Source of the DNA: Actinoplanes regularis
GTDB lineage: Bacteria; Actinomycetota; Actinomycetes; Mycobacteriales; Micromonosporaceae
Assembly (NCBI RefSeq): GCF_900188005.1
Contig: NZ_FZNR01000002.1
Location: forward strand, 806,001 to 870,000
Direction: 5' to 3'
DNA length: 64,000 nucleotides
Positions within the stretch are counted from its first letter, which is position 1; every line of letters begins with the position of its first letter. The translations under genes and the position numbers were made by a program. Positions 7,545 to 15,689 of this stretch are shown here, one piece after another. The notes below the pieces were generated by a model. That model worked only from the letters and a program-made list of their open reading frames with translations. It was not told the origin of the DNA and searched no databases.

Positions 7545-10500
7545 GTGGAGATCGCGGTGCTGGGGCCGTTGGAGCTGCGCGCCGGCACCGGGGAGGTCGT
7601 GCCGATCGCGGGCGCTCGGCTGCGTACCCTCCTGATCCTGCTCGCCCTGGATGCCGGCCGTAACGTCTCCGCGGACCGGTTGATCGAGGGGGTCTGGGGT
7701 GAGGCGCCACCGGCGGCGGCGCCGAACGCGCTGCAAGCGCTGGTCTCCCGTCTGCGCCGCGCCGCCCCGGACCTGCGGATCGAGGCCACGCCGACCGGCT
7801 ATCGACTCGCGATCGATCCAGCGAAGGTGGACGTACACCGATTTCAGCGAAGCGAGCCCGGCGAGGCCCTGAAGCTCTGGCGAGGCGATCCCGAGTTCCC
7901 GGAGGTCGCCGCGGCCGAAGCCGTCCGGCTGCACCAGCTGCACTTCAGCGCCCAGAAGGCCTGGCTCGCCACCGAGCTGACCCACCGTGACGTAACCCCC
8001 GACCTGGAGGCCCTCGTCGCCGCCCACCCGCTGGACGAGCCCCTGGTCGCCCTCCTGATCAAGGCCCTGCGGAGGAACGGAAGCCCGGGGCGCGCCCTCG
8101 ACGTCTTCGAGCGGGCCCGTCGCCGCCTCGCCGATCAGCTCGGCGCCGACCCCTCCGCAGAGCTGGCACAACTCCACCTCGAGCTGTTGCGGGAGCAGCC
8201 CGCGCCGCAACGGGGGAACCTTCCCGCCGAGTTGAGCAGCTTCGTCGGCCGGGAGGCCGACGTCCGCGCGGTCCGCGCCCTGATCGGCACGCATCGCCTG
8301 GTCACCCTGACCGGTCCGGGCGGCAGCGGGAAGACGCGGCTGTCGGTCGAGGTCGGCGCCCGGCTGCCGGGTGGGGTGTGGCGTGCCGAGCTTGCTCCGG
8401 TACGGGACGCGGCCGAGATCCCGCAGGCCATTCTGACCGCGCTGGACCTGCGCGAACAGGTGCTCCTGGGCGTCCGGCGGGATCCGCTGGAGCGGCTGCG
8501 GGACGCGGTGGCCGGCCGCGAACTGCTGCTCATCCTCGACAACTGCGAGCATCTGATCGAGGCGGCCGCCGAGGTCGCCGATCTGCTGTTGCGGGCCGCG
8601 CCCGGTCTCCGGCTGCTGGCCACCAGCCGGGAGCCGCTCGGCATCCCGGGTGAGGGCCTCTACCCGGTCGAACCGCTCGCGCTGCCGCCGGCGGATGCGG
8701 ACACGGCAGCCGCGGCCGGCTTCCCGGCGGTCCGGTTGCTGCTGGACCGGGCGACCAGCTTCACCCTGACCGACGCGAACGTGGCGCCCGTGGTGCGGAT
8801 CTGCCGCGCGCTGGACGGTATGCCGCTCGCCATCGAGCTGGCCGCGGCCCGGCTGCGCACCCTGCCGGCCACTGTCCTCGCCGGCCGGCTGGCCGACCGG
8901 TTCCGCCTGCTCACCGGCGGGAACCGGACCGCGCTGCCGCGACACCAGACGCTGCGCGCGGTGGTCGACTGGAGCTGGGATCTGCTGTCCGAAGCGGAGC
9001 GACGGCTGTGGCGACGGCTGGCCGCTTTCCCGGGTGGCGCCGACATCGCCGCGGTGGAGCAGGTCTGCGAGGCCGACCTGGACCTGCTCGGGGCGCTGGT
9101 GGACAAGTCGCTGCTGGTCCTGGGCACGGACGGGCGGTATCGGATGCTGGAGACGATTCGGGAGTACGGCCTGGAGCGGCTCACCGAGGCCGGCGAGTTC
9201 GAGCCGTTGCGCCGGTCGATCGCCGCCCACCTGCTCGCCCTGGCGCGCGAGGCGGAGCCGCACCTGCGCCGGGCCGAGCAGCTGACGTGGATGGCCCGGC
9301 TGCGCGAGGAGCACGACAACCTGCACGCCTCGCTGCGGGCCGCGCTCGCCGCCGGGGACCGGGTGACCGCGATCGCGCTGGTCGCGAACCTGGGCTGGTA
9401 CTGGTGGCTGTGCGGGCACCGGACCGAGGGCGCGGCGCTCTGCACCGAGGCACTGGCCCTGGACGGACCGGCGGACCGGCGGGAGCTGGCGCTCGCCTGC
9501 ACCCTCGCGGCGCTCAACGGCGTCGAGGGCCCGATGGAGTTCACCCAGGTGAAGGCGTTCTTCGATCGGGCCGTCGAGCTCGCCGTGCCGGACCACGACG
9601 GGCATCCGGGGCTGCGGATGGTGGGCCTGGTCGCGGCGCTCTACGGCACCCGGCAGGACGATGCGCTGCGGGCCGCGGAGCGGATCGCCGACGATCCGGA
9701 CCCGTGGCTGCGGGCCGTCGTCAAGATGATGATCGGGCAGGTGCGGCTGAACTTCGGTGAGCCGGCCGAGGTCGCCGAGCGGGACCTGCGGGCGGCGCTG
9801 GGCGAGTTCCGGGTGGTCGGCGACCGGTGGGGCATCGGGTTCACGCTGAGCGCGCTGGCCGACCTGACCGCGGCGCGCGGCGATCTCGCCCAGGCGGTGG
9901 GCTGGCAGCGGGAGGCGATCGACCTGCTCAAGGAGGTCGGGATCCGGGAGGAGGTGCCCCAGATGTGCGCCAAGCTGGCGCACCAGCTGTGGCTGGCCGG
10001 TGAGCCGGACGAGGCCCGGCGGACGATCGAGGAGGCCCGGCGGTACGCCCTCGACCTGGGCATCCCGGAGATCATGGCGTCGGTGCACCACGCCTACGCC
10101 ACCATCGCCCGGGCGGAGGGCCGGCTGGACGAGGCCCGGGAGCAGGTGGACCGGACCGCGGCGCTGATCGCGGACTCGACGCTGGCGCCGCAGTTCCGGG
10201 CGATGACGCAGAGCACCCGGGGGCTGATCGAGGCGGCGGCCGGGGACTTCGCCGCGGCCCGGGCGCACCACGAGGCGGCGCTGCGGATCGCGGTGGTCAC
10301 CCGGGACTCGCCGGTGATCGCACAGGTGCTGGCCGGCTGGGCGGATCTCGCGCTGCGCGAGGGTGACCCGGAGCGGGCCGCGTTCCTGCTGGGTGCGGCC
10401 GACTCGGTGCGGGGGTCGGTCGATCGTACGATCGATGAGGCGGTGATCGTGGCGCGCGAAGCCCGCGCCGCACTCGGCGACGCGGGCTTCGAAGCGGCCT

Positions 10501-10625
10501 TCGGTCGTGGCGACGGGATCACCATGACCACCGCCCTGGCGGCGGCCGGGTTAGACCCGGCGGCGGAAGGCGCGCACCGAGAGCGGGGCGAAGACGAGCA
10601 GCAGCCCGGCGGCCCAGAGCAGTGA
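7545..10625 (+). CDS. AfsR-like regulator: BTAD, NB-ARC ATPase and TPR
   Basis: This 1026-residue regulator starts at GTG 7545 (MEIAVLGPLELRAG). The N-terminal ~90 residues match the OmpR-like winged helix of SARP regulators (LLALDAGRNVSADRLIEGVWGE), and a bacterial transcriptional activation domain follows to about residue 225. The ATPase module has a P-loop (GPGGSGKTRL, near residue 257) and a Walker B-like LLLILDNCEHL. The C-terminal ~400 residues are Ala/Arg-rich TPR-type repeats. Such proteins activate secondary-metabolite or export genes. It converges on, and overlaps by 75 bp, the DrrB-type permease gene, suggesting (not proving) a link with that exporter. Confidence 0.9.
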   Translation: MEIAVLGPLELRAGTGEVVPIAGARLRTLLILLALDAGRNVSADRLIEGVWGEAPPAAAPNALQALVSRLRRAAPDLRIEATPTGYRLAIDPAKVDVHRFQRSEPGEALKLWRGDPEFPEVAAAEAVRLHQLHFSAQKAWLATELTHRDVTPDLEALVAAHPLDEPLVALLIKALRRNGSPGRALDVFERARRRLADQLGADPSAELAQLHLELLREQPAPQRGNLPAELSSFVGREADVRAVRALIGTHRLVTLTGPGGSGKTRLSVEVGARLPGGVWRAELAPVRDAAEIPQAILTALDLREQVLLGVRRDPLERLRDAVAGRELLLILDNCEHLIEAAAEVADLLLRAAPGLRLLATSREPLGIPGEGLYPVEPLALPPADADTAAAAGFPAVRLLLDRATSFTLTDANVAPVVRICRALDGMPLAIELAAARLRTLPATVLAGRLADRFRLLTGGNRTALPRHQTLRAVVDWSWDLLSEAERRLWRRLAAFPGGADIAAVEQVCEADLDLLGALVDKSLLVLGTDGRYRMLETIREYGLERLTEAGEFEPLRRSIAAHLLALAREAEPHLRRAEQLTWMARLREEHDNLHASLRAALAAGDRVTAIALVANLGWYWWLCGHRTEGAALCTEALALDGPADRRELALACTLAALNGVEGPMEFTQVKAFFDRAVELAVPDHDGHPGLRMVGLVAALYGTRQDDALRAAERIADDPDPWLRAVVKMMIGQVRLNFGEPAEVAERDLRAALGEFRVVGDRWGIGFTLSALADLTAARGDLAQAVGWQREAIDLLKEVGIREEVPQMCAKLAHQLWLAGEPDEARRTIEEARRYALDLGIPEIMASVHHAYATIARAEGRLDEAREQVDRTAALIADSTLAPQFRAMTQSTRGLIEAAAGDFAAARAHHEAALRIAVVTRDSPVIAQVLAGWADLALREGDPERAAFLLGAADSVRGSVDRTIDEAVIVAREARAALGDAGFEAAFGRGDGITMTTALAAAGLDPAAEGAHRERGEDEQQPGGPEQ

Positions 10626-11312
10626 GTGCAGGACCGGCCCGGCCACCGGTCCGCCGGTGAGCAGGCCGCGGACCGCGTCGGCGAGCACGCTGGTCGGGTT
10701 GACCTTGACGAACGCCTGCAGCCAGCCGGGCATGGTCGCGGGCTGCACGAAGGCGCTGCTCGCGAACGTCAGCGGGAAGATCAGGACGAAGCCGAAGATC
10801 TGCACCTTGTCCGGCTCGTCGACCAGCATCGCGACCAGCACCGAGATCCAAGAGGCGGCCACCGCGAAGACGAGCAGCAGCACGAACGCGGCGAGCGCCT
10901 GGAGCGGGCCGGTGCCGATCCGGAAGCCGAGCAGCGCGCCGACGGCCAGCAGCAGGACGACCGCCCACGCCTGTTTGATCACGTCGGCCACGATCCGGCC
11001 GGCGAGCGGGGCGAAGCGGGCGATCGGCAGGGAGCGCAGCCGGTCGAAGACGCCCTTGTTGATGTCGGTGTTCAGGCCGACGCCGGTGTTCATGGTGGCG
11101 AACAGCAGGTTCTGCACGATGATCCCGGGCAGGGCGAAGGCCAGGTATTCGCGGGGTGAGCCGGCCATCTGGCCACCGAAGACGTACGTGAAGAGCAGCA
11201 GGAACATGATCGGCTGGATGCTGAAGTCCATCAGCTCCATCGGGTTGTGCTTGATCTGCACCAACGTCCGCCAGGCCAGCGTCCCGGTGTTCCGAATCGC
11301 CATGGTGCTCAC
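10551..11312 (-). CDS. ABC-2 type permease, DrrB-like
   Basis: This 253-residue permease has about six hydrophobic segments and begins MSTMAIRNTGTLAWRTLVQIKHNP, typical of daunorubicin-resistance DrrB-like exporters. It would form the membrane channel of a drug or lipid exporter with the ATPase encoded upstream at 11386-12327. The start is the GTG at 11312, whose GTGA overlaps the TGA of the 26-codon mini-ORF. GGAGGTGG inside the mini-ORF (11319-11326 on the minus strand) is an excellent ribosome site. The 3' end overlaps the convergent regulator gene by 75 bp. Confidence 0.9.
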   Translation of the reverse strand: MSTMAIRNTGTLAWRTLVQIKHNPMELMDFSIQPIMFLLLFTYVFGGQMAGSPREYLAFALPGIIVQNLLFATMNTGVGLNTDINKGVFDRLRSLPIARFAPLAGRIVADVIKQAWAVVLLLAVGALLGFRIGTGPLQALAAFVLLLVFAVAASWISVLVAMLVDEPDKVQIFGFVLIFPLTFASSAFVQPATMPGWLQAFVKVNPTSVLADAVRGLLTGGPVAGPVLHSLLWAAGLLLVFAPLSVRAFRRRV

Positions 11313-11389
11313 GCCGCCACCTCCGCTTCGCTCCGGCGTCGGCGTGAGCTGTTCACTGTGCTGACCGATTCGCTCGCAAGCTCGCTCAT
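11309..11389 (-). CDS. 26-residue mini-ORF bridging drrA-like and drrB-like genes
   Basis: The spacer between the two ABC genes is itself an open frame of 26 codons. Its ATG overlaps the upstream stop as ATGA (11386-11389), and its TGA overlaps the downstream GTG start (11309-11312). The peptide starts MSELASESVSTVNSS and ends RRRRSEAEVAA. A homologous 22-codon frame occupies the same kind of position at 46271-46339, with matching ESVS, NS, RRR and AEVA residues. Its 3' half also supplies the GGAGGTGG ribosome site for the next gene. It may act through translational coupling rather than through the peptide. See findings. Confidence 0.55.
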   Translation of the reverse strand: MSELASESVSTVNSSRRRRSEAEVAA

Positions 11390-12327
11390 GCCGCCACTCC
11401 CGTCAGTCCTAGGAAGACCTCGTCCAGGCTCGGGCTGCGCAGGGCCATCTCGGCGACTGTCAGGCCGGCCTCGTCGAGCCGCCGGACCAGGGCGGTCAGC
11501 GCGCCCGGGTCGGTGACCGGTGCGACCACGGTGTCGCCGCGCACGTCCACCGCGCCGGCGGCGACCTGGCGGACCTCGGCGACCAGCTTCTCGAGATCCT
11601 CGGGAAGCTGGGCGCGAACGGTCACGGTCTGCGCGCCGGTGCGGGCCTTGAGCTGCTCGGGAGTGCCGGTGGCGATCACCCGGCCGTGGTCGATCACCAC
11701 GATCTCGTCGGCCAACTGGTCGGCCTCGTCCAGGTACTGCGTGGTGAGCAGCACGCTCACCCCGTCGGCGACCAGGCCCCGGACGATGTCCCAGACCTCG
11801 TTGCGACTGCGCGGGTCCAGGCCGGTGGTGGGCTCGTCCAGGTAGAGCAGGCGGGGGTCGCCGACCAGGCTGGCGGCCAGGTCGAGGCGGCGCCGCATGC
11901 CGCCGGAATACTTGCCGGCCGCGCGGTCGGCGGCGTCCAGCAGATCGAATCGGGTCAGCAGTTCTCGCGCGCGCGCTTTCGCGGCGGCCCGGGAGAACCC
12001 GAGCAGCCGGCCGATCATGATCAGGTTCTCGGCGCCGGTGAGTTGCTCGTCGACCGAGGCGTACTGGCCGGTCAGACCGATCAGCTTGCGGACCTCGTGG
12101 GCCTGCCGGACCACGTCGAAGCCGCCGACCGTGGCGTGCCCGGCGTCCGGGCGGATCAGGGTGGCGAGGACGCGGACCGCGGTGGTCTTCCCGGCCCCGT
12201 TCGGCCCGAGCAGTCCGAGCACCGTGCCGGGGCGGACCGCCAGATCCACCCCGGCCAGCGCCGTGGTGTCGCCGTAGCGTTTCACCAGGCCCTCGGCGTA
12301 GATCGCGTTGGTGGTGTCATTTCCCAT
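11386..12327 (-). CDS. ABC exporter ATPase, DrrA-like
   Basis: This 313-residue ATP-binding subunit has Walker A GPNGAGKTT (41-49), signature YSGGMRRRLDLA (about 140), Walker B LLYLDEPTTGLD (about 165) and the DrrA-type C-terminal extension of about 90 residues. It energises the permease encoded just downstream. Homologues export daunorubicin-like drugs or lipids; the substrate here is unknown. The ATG at 12327 follows a region with repeated GGCGCTGAC half-sites (12345-12392) that may be an operator. The stop overlaps the bridging mini-ORF by 4 bp. Confidence 0.93.
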   Translation of the reverse strand: MGNDTTNAIYAEGLVKRYGDTTALAGVDLAVRPGTVLGLLGPNGAGKTTAVRVLATLIRPDAGHATVGGFDVVRQAHEVRKLIGLTGQYASVDEQLTGAENLIMIGRLLGFSRAAAKARARELLTRFDLLDAADRAAGKYSGGMRRRLDLAASLVGDPRLLYLDEPTTGLDPRSRNEVWDIVRGLVADGVSVLLTTQYLDEADQLADEIVVIDHGRVIATGTPEQLKARTGAQTVTVRAQLPEDLEKLVAEVRQVAAGAVDVRGDTVVAPVTDPGALTALVRRLDEAGLTVAEMALRSPSLDEVFLGLTGVAA

Positions 12328-12344
12328 GCGGACACCGTGCGCGG

Positions 12345-12392
12345 GGGCGCTGACAGGGCGCTGACACGCTCGTCACGAACGCGTCAGCGCCC
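12345..12392 (-). promoter_or_regulatory. Repeated GGCGCTGAC half-sites upstream of drrA-like gene
   Basis: GGCGCTGAC occurs twice in direct orientation (12346-12354 and 12357-12365). It occurs once more inverted as GTCAGCGCC (12383-12391), forming a perfect 10-bp inverted repeat with the second copy. The block lies 18 bp upstream of the drrA-like start and 7 bp after the stop of the secreted-protein gene. It could be an operator, a terminator for the upstream gene, or both. Confidence 0.45.
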
Positions 12393-12398
12393 GTCAGA

Positions 12399-14522
12399 TC
12401 AGAGCAGCCGGCCCAGGTCCAGGAAGACCGTCTCGCCGGTGGCGTCGTCGATCGCGTCGTTGTCGGTCACCGCGTACGTGCGACCGTTGCCGGCGACCGC
12501 GAGGCCCTCGAGCTTGTCCTGCACCCAGCCGTTGTCCGCCCTGAGCGCCGGCAGCACGTCCTTGACCAGCCGCTTGGTCACGGTCGGGGTGCCGGTCCAG
12601 CTCTTCGGGACGTCGAACGTGTAGATCCTCTTGATCGACGCCTGGGTGCCGCGCTGGTTGTCCCGCTCGATCACCGCGAACGTGTCCGCGTCGACGGCGA
12701 CCAGTTCGGAGAGGCCGCTCCAGCCGACCGGTGCGAGGTCGGCCGGGTAGAGCAGCCAGGACCAGGTGCCGGTGACCGTGTCGTACCGGCCGATCCGGTT
12801 CGTGTTCGCAGGGTCTCCCTTGATCGCGCGCTGGACGGCGACCCACACGCTCGTGCCGACCTCGGCGACGCCCTCGAGCCCGTTCGTGGTGACGGCGGCG
12901 GCCACGTCGGCGGAGAGCGGGATCTCCTCCTGCACCGCACCGGCGGCGTTCAGCCGTACCAGTAGGTTGGGTTTCTTGGTGGAGGATCCTTCGACGGCCA
13001 GCCAGTAACCGCCGGTCTTGCGGGCCACCAGGCCCTCGGCGTCGTAACCGATCGGCTCGCCGTTCTTGGTGACGGTCAGTTGGGAGTCGATGACGCCGTT
13101 CGTCGACAGGCCGAGGATCCGGGTCGGCGAGTAGGCGGAATCGGTCACCGAGACGAGCCGGTCACGCCGGCCGGGCACCGCGGAGAGCGCCGACAGCGTG
13201 CCGAACGGGAGGTCCCGCACCGAGTGGAGCTGTGTGTTCCGGGCGGCGCCGAAGCCGTAGACCTGCACCGTGCCGCGGATGCCGATCGACGCGTCGTCTT
13301 CTTCGGAGGAGACCACGATCAGGCCGCGGGACGGCACCGCGACGACGCCCTCGGGCGCGTTGGTTGTGGGCAGGAGCTGCTTGAACCTGGGATTCCTGGA
13401 ATCGGTGACGTCGTAGACGGCGGTGAAGTTGCCCCGCTCGGAGTTGACGAAGACGTACGGCACCCCGCCCATCCGCGCGAACGTCACGTTCTCCGGCTCG
13501 ATGCCCTTGGCGTCCGACCGCTTGTCCGGGTACTGCCCGTACTCGACGGCGAGGTGCTCGAGCGTGTTGCCGGCGTCCCAGACGACCCTGCCGGTCCGGG
13601 CCGAGAAGATCGACCAGCCGCGCGAGCCGCCCTCGTAGTCGCCCTCGTTCGCGGTCGCGAACAGGTCGTCGGTGATCCAGGTGACGCCGTCCGGCTCCCG
13701 CTTCGCGGTGATCGAGCCGGTGAGCTCGATCCGGTCGTCGTCGAGGGTGTCGACGCCGGTCACGGTGACCGTGCCGGCGCTGAAGTGCCTGATCACCCGG
13801 CCGGTGCGCAGCGAGACGACCGCGAGGTGGTTGTTCTCCTGCAGCGAGACGACCGCCTCGTCCCGGGAGTTGACGCTGACGTACTCGGGCTCCGGGTCGC
13901 TCGGCGCGATCGCGGCCAGGCCGGTCAGGTCGACCCGGCCGACCTTCCAGGTCCTCGTGTCGATCACGGCGAGGTAGCCGGCCGGCAACTGCGGGATCTG
14001 CCCGTCGTTGACGTCCTCGTCCCGCTCGTTCTCGACGGCGATCGCGATGTAGCGGCCGCTCGGCGCGACGGCGACCGAGTCAGGCTGCCCGCCCAGGTCC
14101 AGCTCACGGAGCACGGCCCGGGTCCGGGAATCGATCACGACCAGCTTGCCGGACGGGTCGGCATAGGACTCGCTGGTGTTCACCCCGGCCAGCAGCAGCC
14201 GGCCCAGGTGCGCCACCGAGGTCGGCTCGCCGCCGACCGCGAGCGTGCCCGCCGCGACGGGACGGGCGGGATCGGTGATGTCGACGAACCCGAGGCGCTC
14301 GCCCGGACTGTCGGTGTAGACGACCGTCCGGCCGTCCTCGGTGACCGTGGAGATCTCAGCCGCCGCGTTGTCATCTATCGATGAGTTCAGATATACCGGG
14401 AAGGTGGAGAGCCGGTGGAACGATCCGGAGCGACCATGGGCGGCCGCTCCGGTGGGCGCGCCGGCAAACGCGGCCAGAACCAGGACGGATACGACCGCCG
14501 AGGTGGTACGGCGTAGGGACAT
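12399..14522 (-). CDS. Secreted esterase-like/phytase-like beta-propeller protein
   Basis: This 707-residue protein has a clear signal peptide (MSLRRTTSAVVSVLVLAAF, cleavage near AAA-HG). Residues 50-450 read as repeated beta-propeller blades (TVVYTDSPGERLGFVDI, KLVVIDSRT, YLAVIDTRTWKV) as in choice-of-anchor-I proteins. The C-terminal ~280 residues match the esterase-like activity of phytase family (YDAEGLVARKTGGYWLAVEG, KLEGLAVAGNGRTYAVTDND). It is probably exported and acts outside the cell on an unknown phosphoester or ester. It lies 9 bp downstream of the GT87 gene on the same strand, so it is likely the last gene of the glycosyltransferase operon. Confidence 0.85.
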   Translation of the reverse strand: MSLRRTTSAVVSVLVLAAFAGAPTGAAAHGRSGSFHRLSTFPVYLNSSIDDNAAAEISTVTEDGRTVVYTDSPGERLGFVDITDPARPVAAGTLAVGGEPTSVAHLGRLLLAGVNTSESYADPSGKLVVIDSRTRAVLRELDLGGQPDSVAVAPSGRYIAIAVENERDEDVNDGQIPQLPAGYLAVIDTRTWKVGRVDLTGLAAIAPSDPEPEYVSVNSRDEAVVSLQENNHLAVVSLRTGRVIRHFSAGTVTVTGVDTLDDDRIELTGSITAKREPDGVTWITDDLFATANEGDYEGGSRGWSIFSARTGRVVWDAGNTLEHLAVEYGQYPDKRSDAKGIEPENVTFARMGGVPYVFVNSERGNFTAVYDVTDSRNPRFKQLLPTTNAPEGVVAVPSRGLIVVSSEEDDASIGIRGTVQVYGFGAARNTQLHSVRDLPFGTLSALSAVPGRRDRLVSVTDSAYSPTRILGLSTNGVIDSQLTVTKNGEPIGYDAEGLVARKTGGYWLAVEGSSTKKPNLLVRLNAAGAVQEEIPLSADVAAAVTTNGLEGVAEVGTSVWVAVQRAIKGDPANTNRIGRYDTVTGTWSWLLYPADLAPVGWSGLSELVAVDADTFAVIERDNQRGTQASIKRIYTFDVPKSWTGTPTVTKRLVKDVLPALRADNGWVQDKLEGLAVAGNGRTYAVTDNDAIDDATGETVFLDLGRLL

Positions 14523-14531
14523 GCAGCCTGA

Positions 14532-15689
14532 CTACGCCATGATCTTGTCCGGTTCATGGACGGGAGTCGAAATCCGGGTACCGACCGGTGTCCAGATCAG
14601 CAGAGCCAGGCCGAACAGGACATAAATATTGCTGCCGAGCATCGCCAGCGGCGGGTACGGACGGTTCTCGTAGATCCAGGTGAGATGCGAGGTCATCAGG
14701 ACGTAGGCGGCGGCCGCGAGGTAGGCCGGCCGTCGGCTCGGCCCGTTCCAGCCCGCCTCCACACAGCGGATCAGCGCCGGGATCAGCCAGACGCAGTGAT
14801 GGATCCAGGTGACCGGGCTGATCAGGCAGCCCAGCACGCCGGTCAGCGCCAGCCCGCCGACCACGTCCTGCGGCGACCGCGACACCCGCACGCCCCACCA
14901 CACCAGGGTGGCCAGCACGCAGACCACCCACAGCTTGGACTCCACCACGTCGAACGGCAGCCGGGCGAGCATGCCCCGCTCCGACTGGTTGGAGAGGAAC
15001 CAGAGCGAGCCGACCCGGTTGGTGTCCCAGAGCGCCGAGGTCCAGAACTCCCGGGACTGGTCCGGGAAGAGCGCCCCGGCCAGCACCGTCGCCCCGGCCG
15101 TCGCGCCGATCGCCGTGCCCGCCGCCCGCCACCGCCGGGTGACCAGCAGGTACAGGATGAAGACGCCGGGGGTCAGCTTGACCGCGGTGGCCAGCCCGAT
15201 CCCCACCCCGCCCCACCACCGGCCGCGCGCCACACCGAACAGCAGGTCCGCGGCGACCACGGCGAGCAGCAGGGTGTTCACCTGACCGAAGCTGAGCGTC
15301 TCGCGGACCGGTTCGAAGGCCATCGCGACGCAGAACGCGACCCCGAAGGTCAACCACAGCGGCTGCTTCAGGCCGCGCAGCAGCGGCCCGGCCAGCCACC
15401 AGATCAACAGGCCGACGGTGACCAACGTGCCGATCGAGGCGAGCACCACCACCATCGGGAACGGCAGGACCGACATCGGCGACATGACCAGGCCGGCGAA
15501 CGGCGGATAGGTGAAGCCGTACGGGGTGCCCGGCCGCAGCCAGTCGTAGACCATCCCGCCGTCGCGGAACCAGTACTGGACCGCGCCGAAGTAGACCTTG
15601 GAGTCGAAGAACCGGTTACGGTTCCAGGAGACGAGGATCAGCGCCACCGCGCACAGCACGGAGATGGTCAACGTCACGATTCGCTTCAT
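14532..15689 (-). CDS. GT87-type polyprenol-phosphate-dependent mannosyltransferase
   Basis: This 385-residue polytopic membrane protein begins MKRIVTLTISVLCAVALILVSW and has about nine hydrophobic segments. An extracytoplasmic-loop motif (DSKVYFGAVQYW ... YDWLRPGTPYGFTYPPFA) is typical of GT87 (DUF2029) GT-C enzymes such as PimE. Family members add mannose from polyprenol-phosphomannose to envelope glycans outside the membrane. The acidic residue after F-x-D in the first loop is the expected catalytic Asp. The gene starts inside the 3' end of the upstream MptB-like gene (74-bp overlap), suggesting coupled translation. Confidence 0.85.
   Translation of the reverse strand: MKRIVTLTISVLCAVALILVSWNRNRFFDSKVYFGAVQYWFRDGGMVYDWLRPGTPYGFTYPPFAGLVMSPMSVLPFPMVVVLASIGTLVTVGLLIWWLAGPLLRGLKQPLWLTFGVAFCVAMAFEPVRETLSFGQVNTLLLAVVAADLLFGVARGRWWGGVGIGLATAVKLTPGVFILYLLVTRRWRAAGTAIGATAGATVLAGALFPDQSREFWTSALWDTNRVGSLWFLSNQSERGMLARLPFDVVESKLWVVCVLATLVWWGVRVSRSPQDVVGGLALTGVLGCLISPVTWIHHCVWLIPALIRCVEAGWNGPSRRPAYLAAAAYVLMTSHLTWIYENRPYPPLAMLGSNIYVLFGLALLIWTPVGTRISTPVHEPDKIMA

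Noticed and set aside
7062..10271. Minus-strand open frame of ~1070 codons antisense to the AfsR-like gene
   Set aside because: Only its last 138 codons look protein-like (membrane protein). The rest is Arg/Gln/Gly/Leu-rich shadow of a high-GC gene with clear BTAD and P-loop motifs on the other strand.
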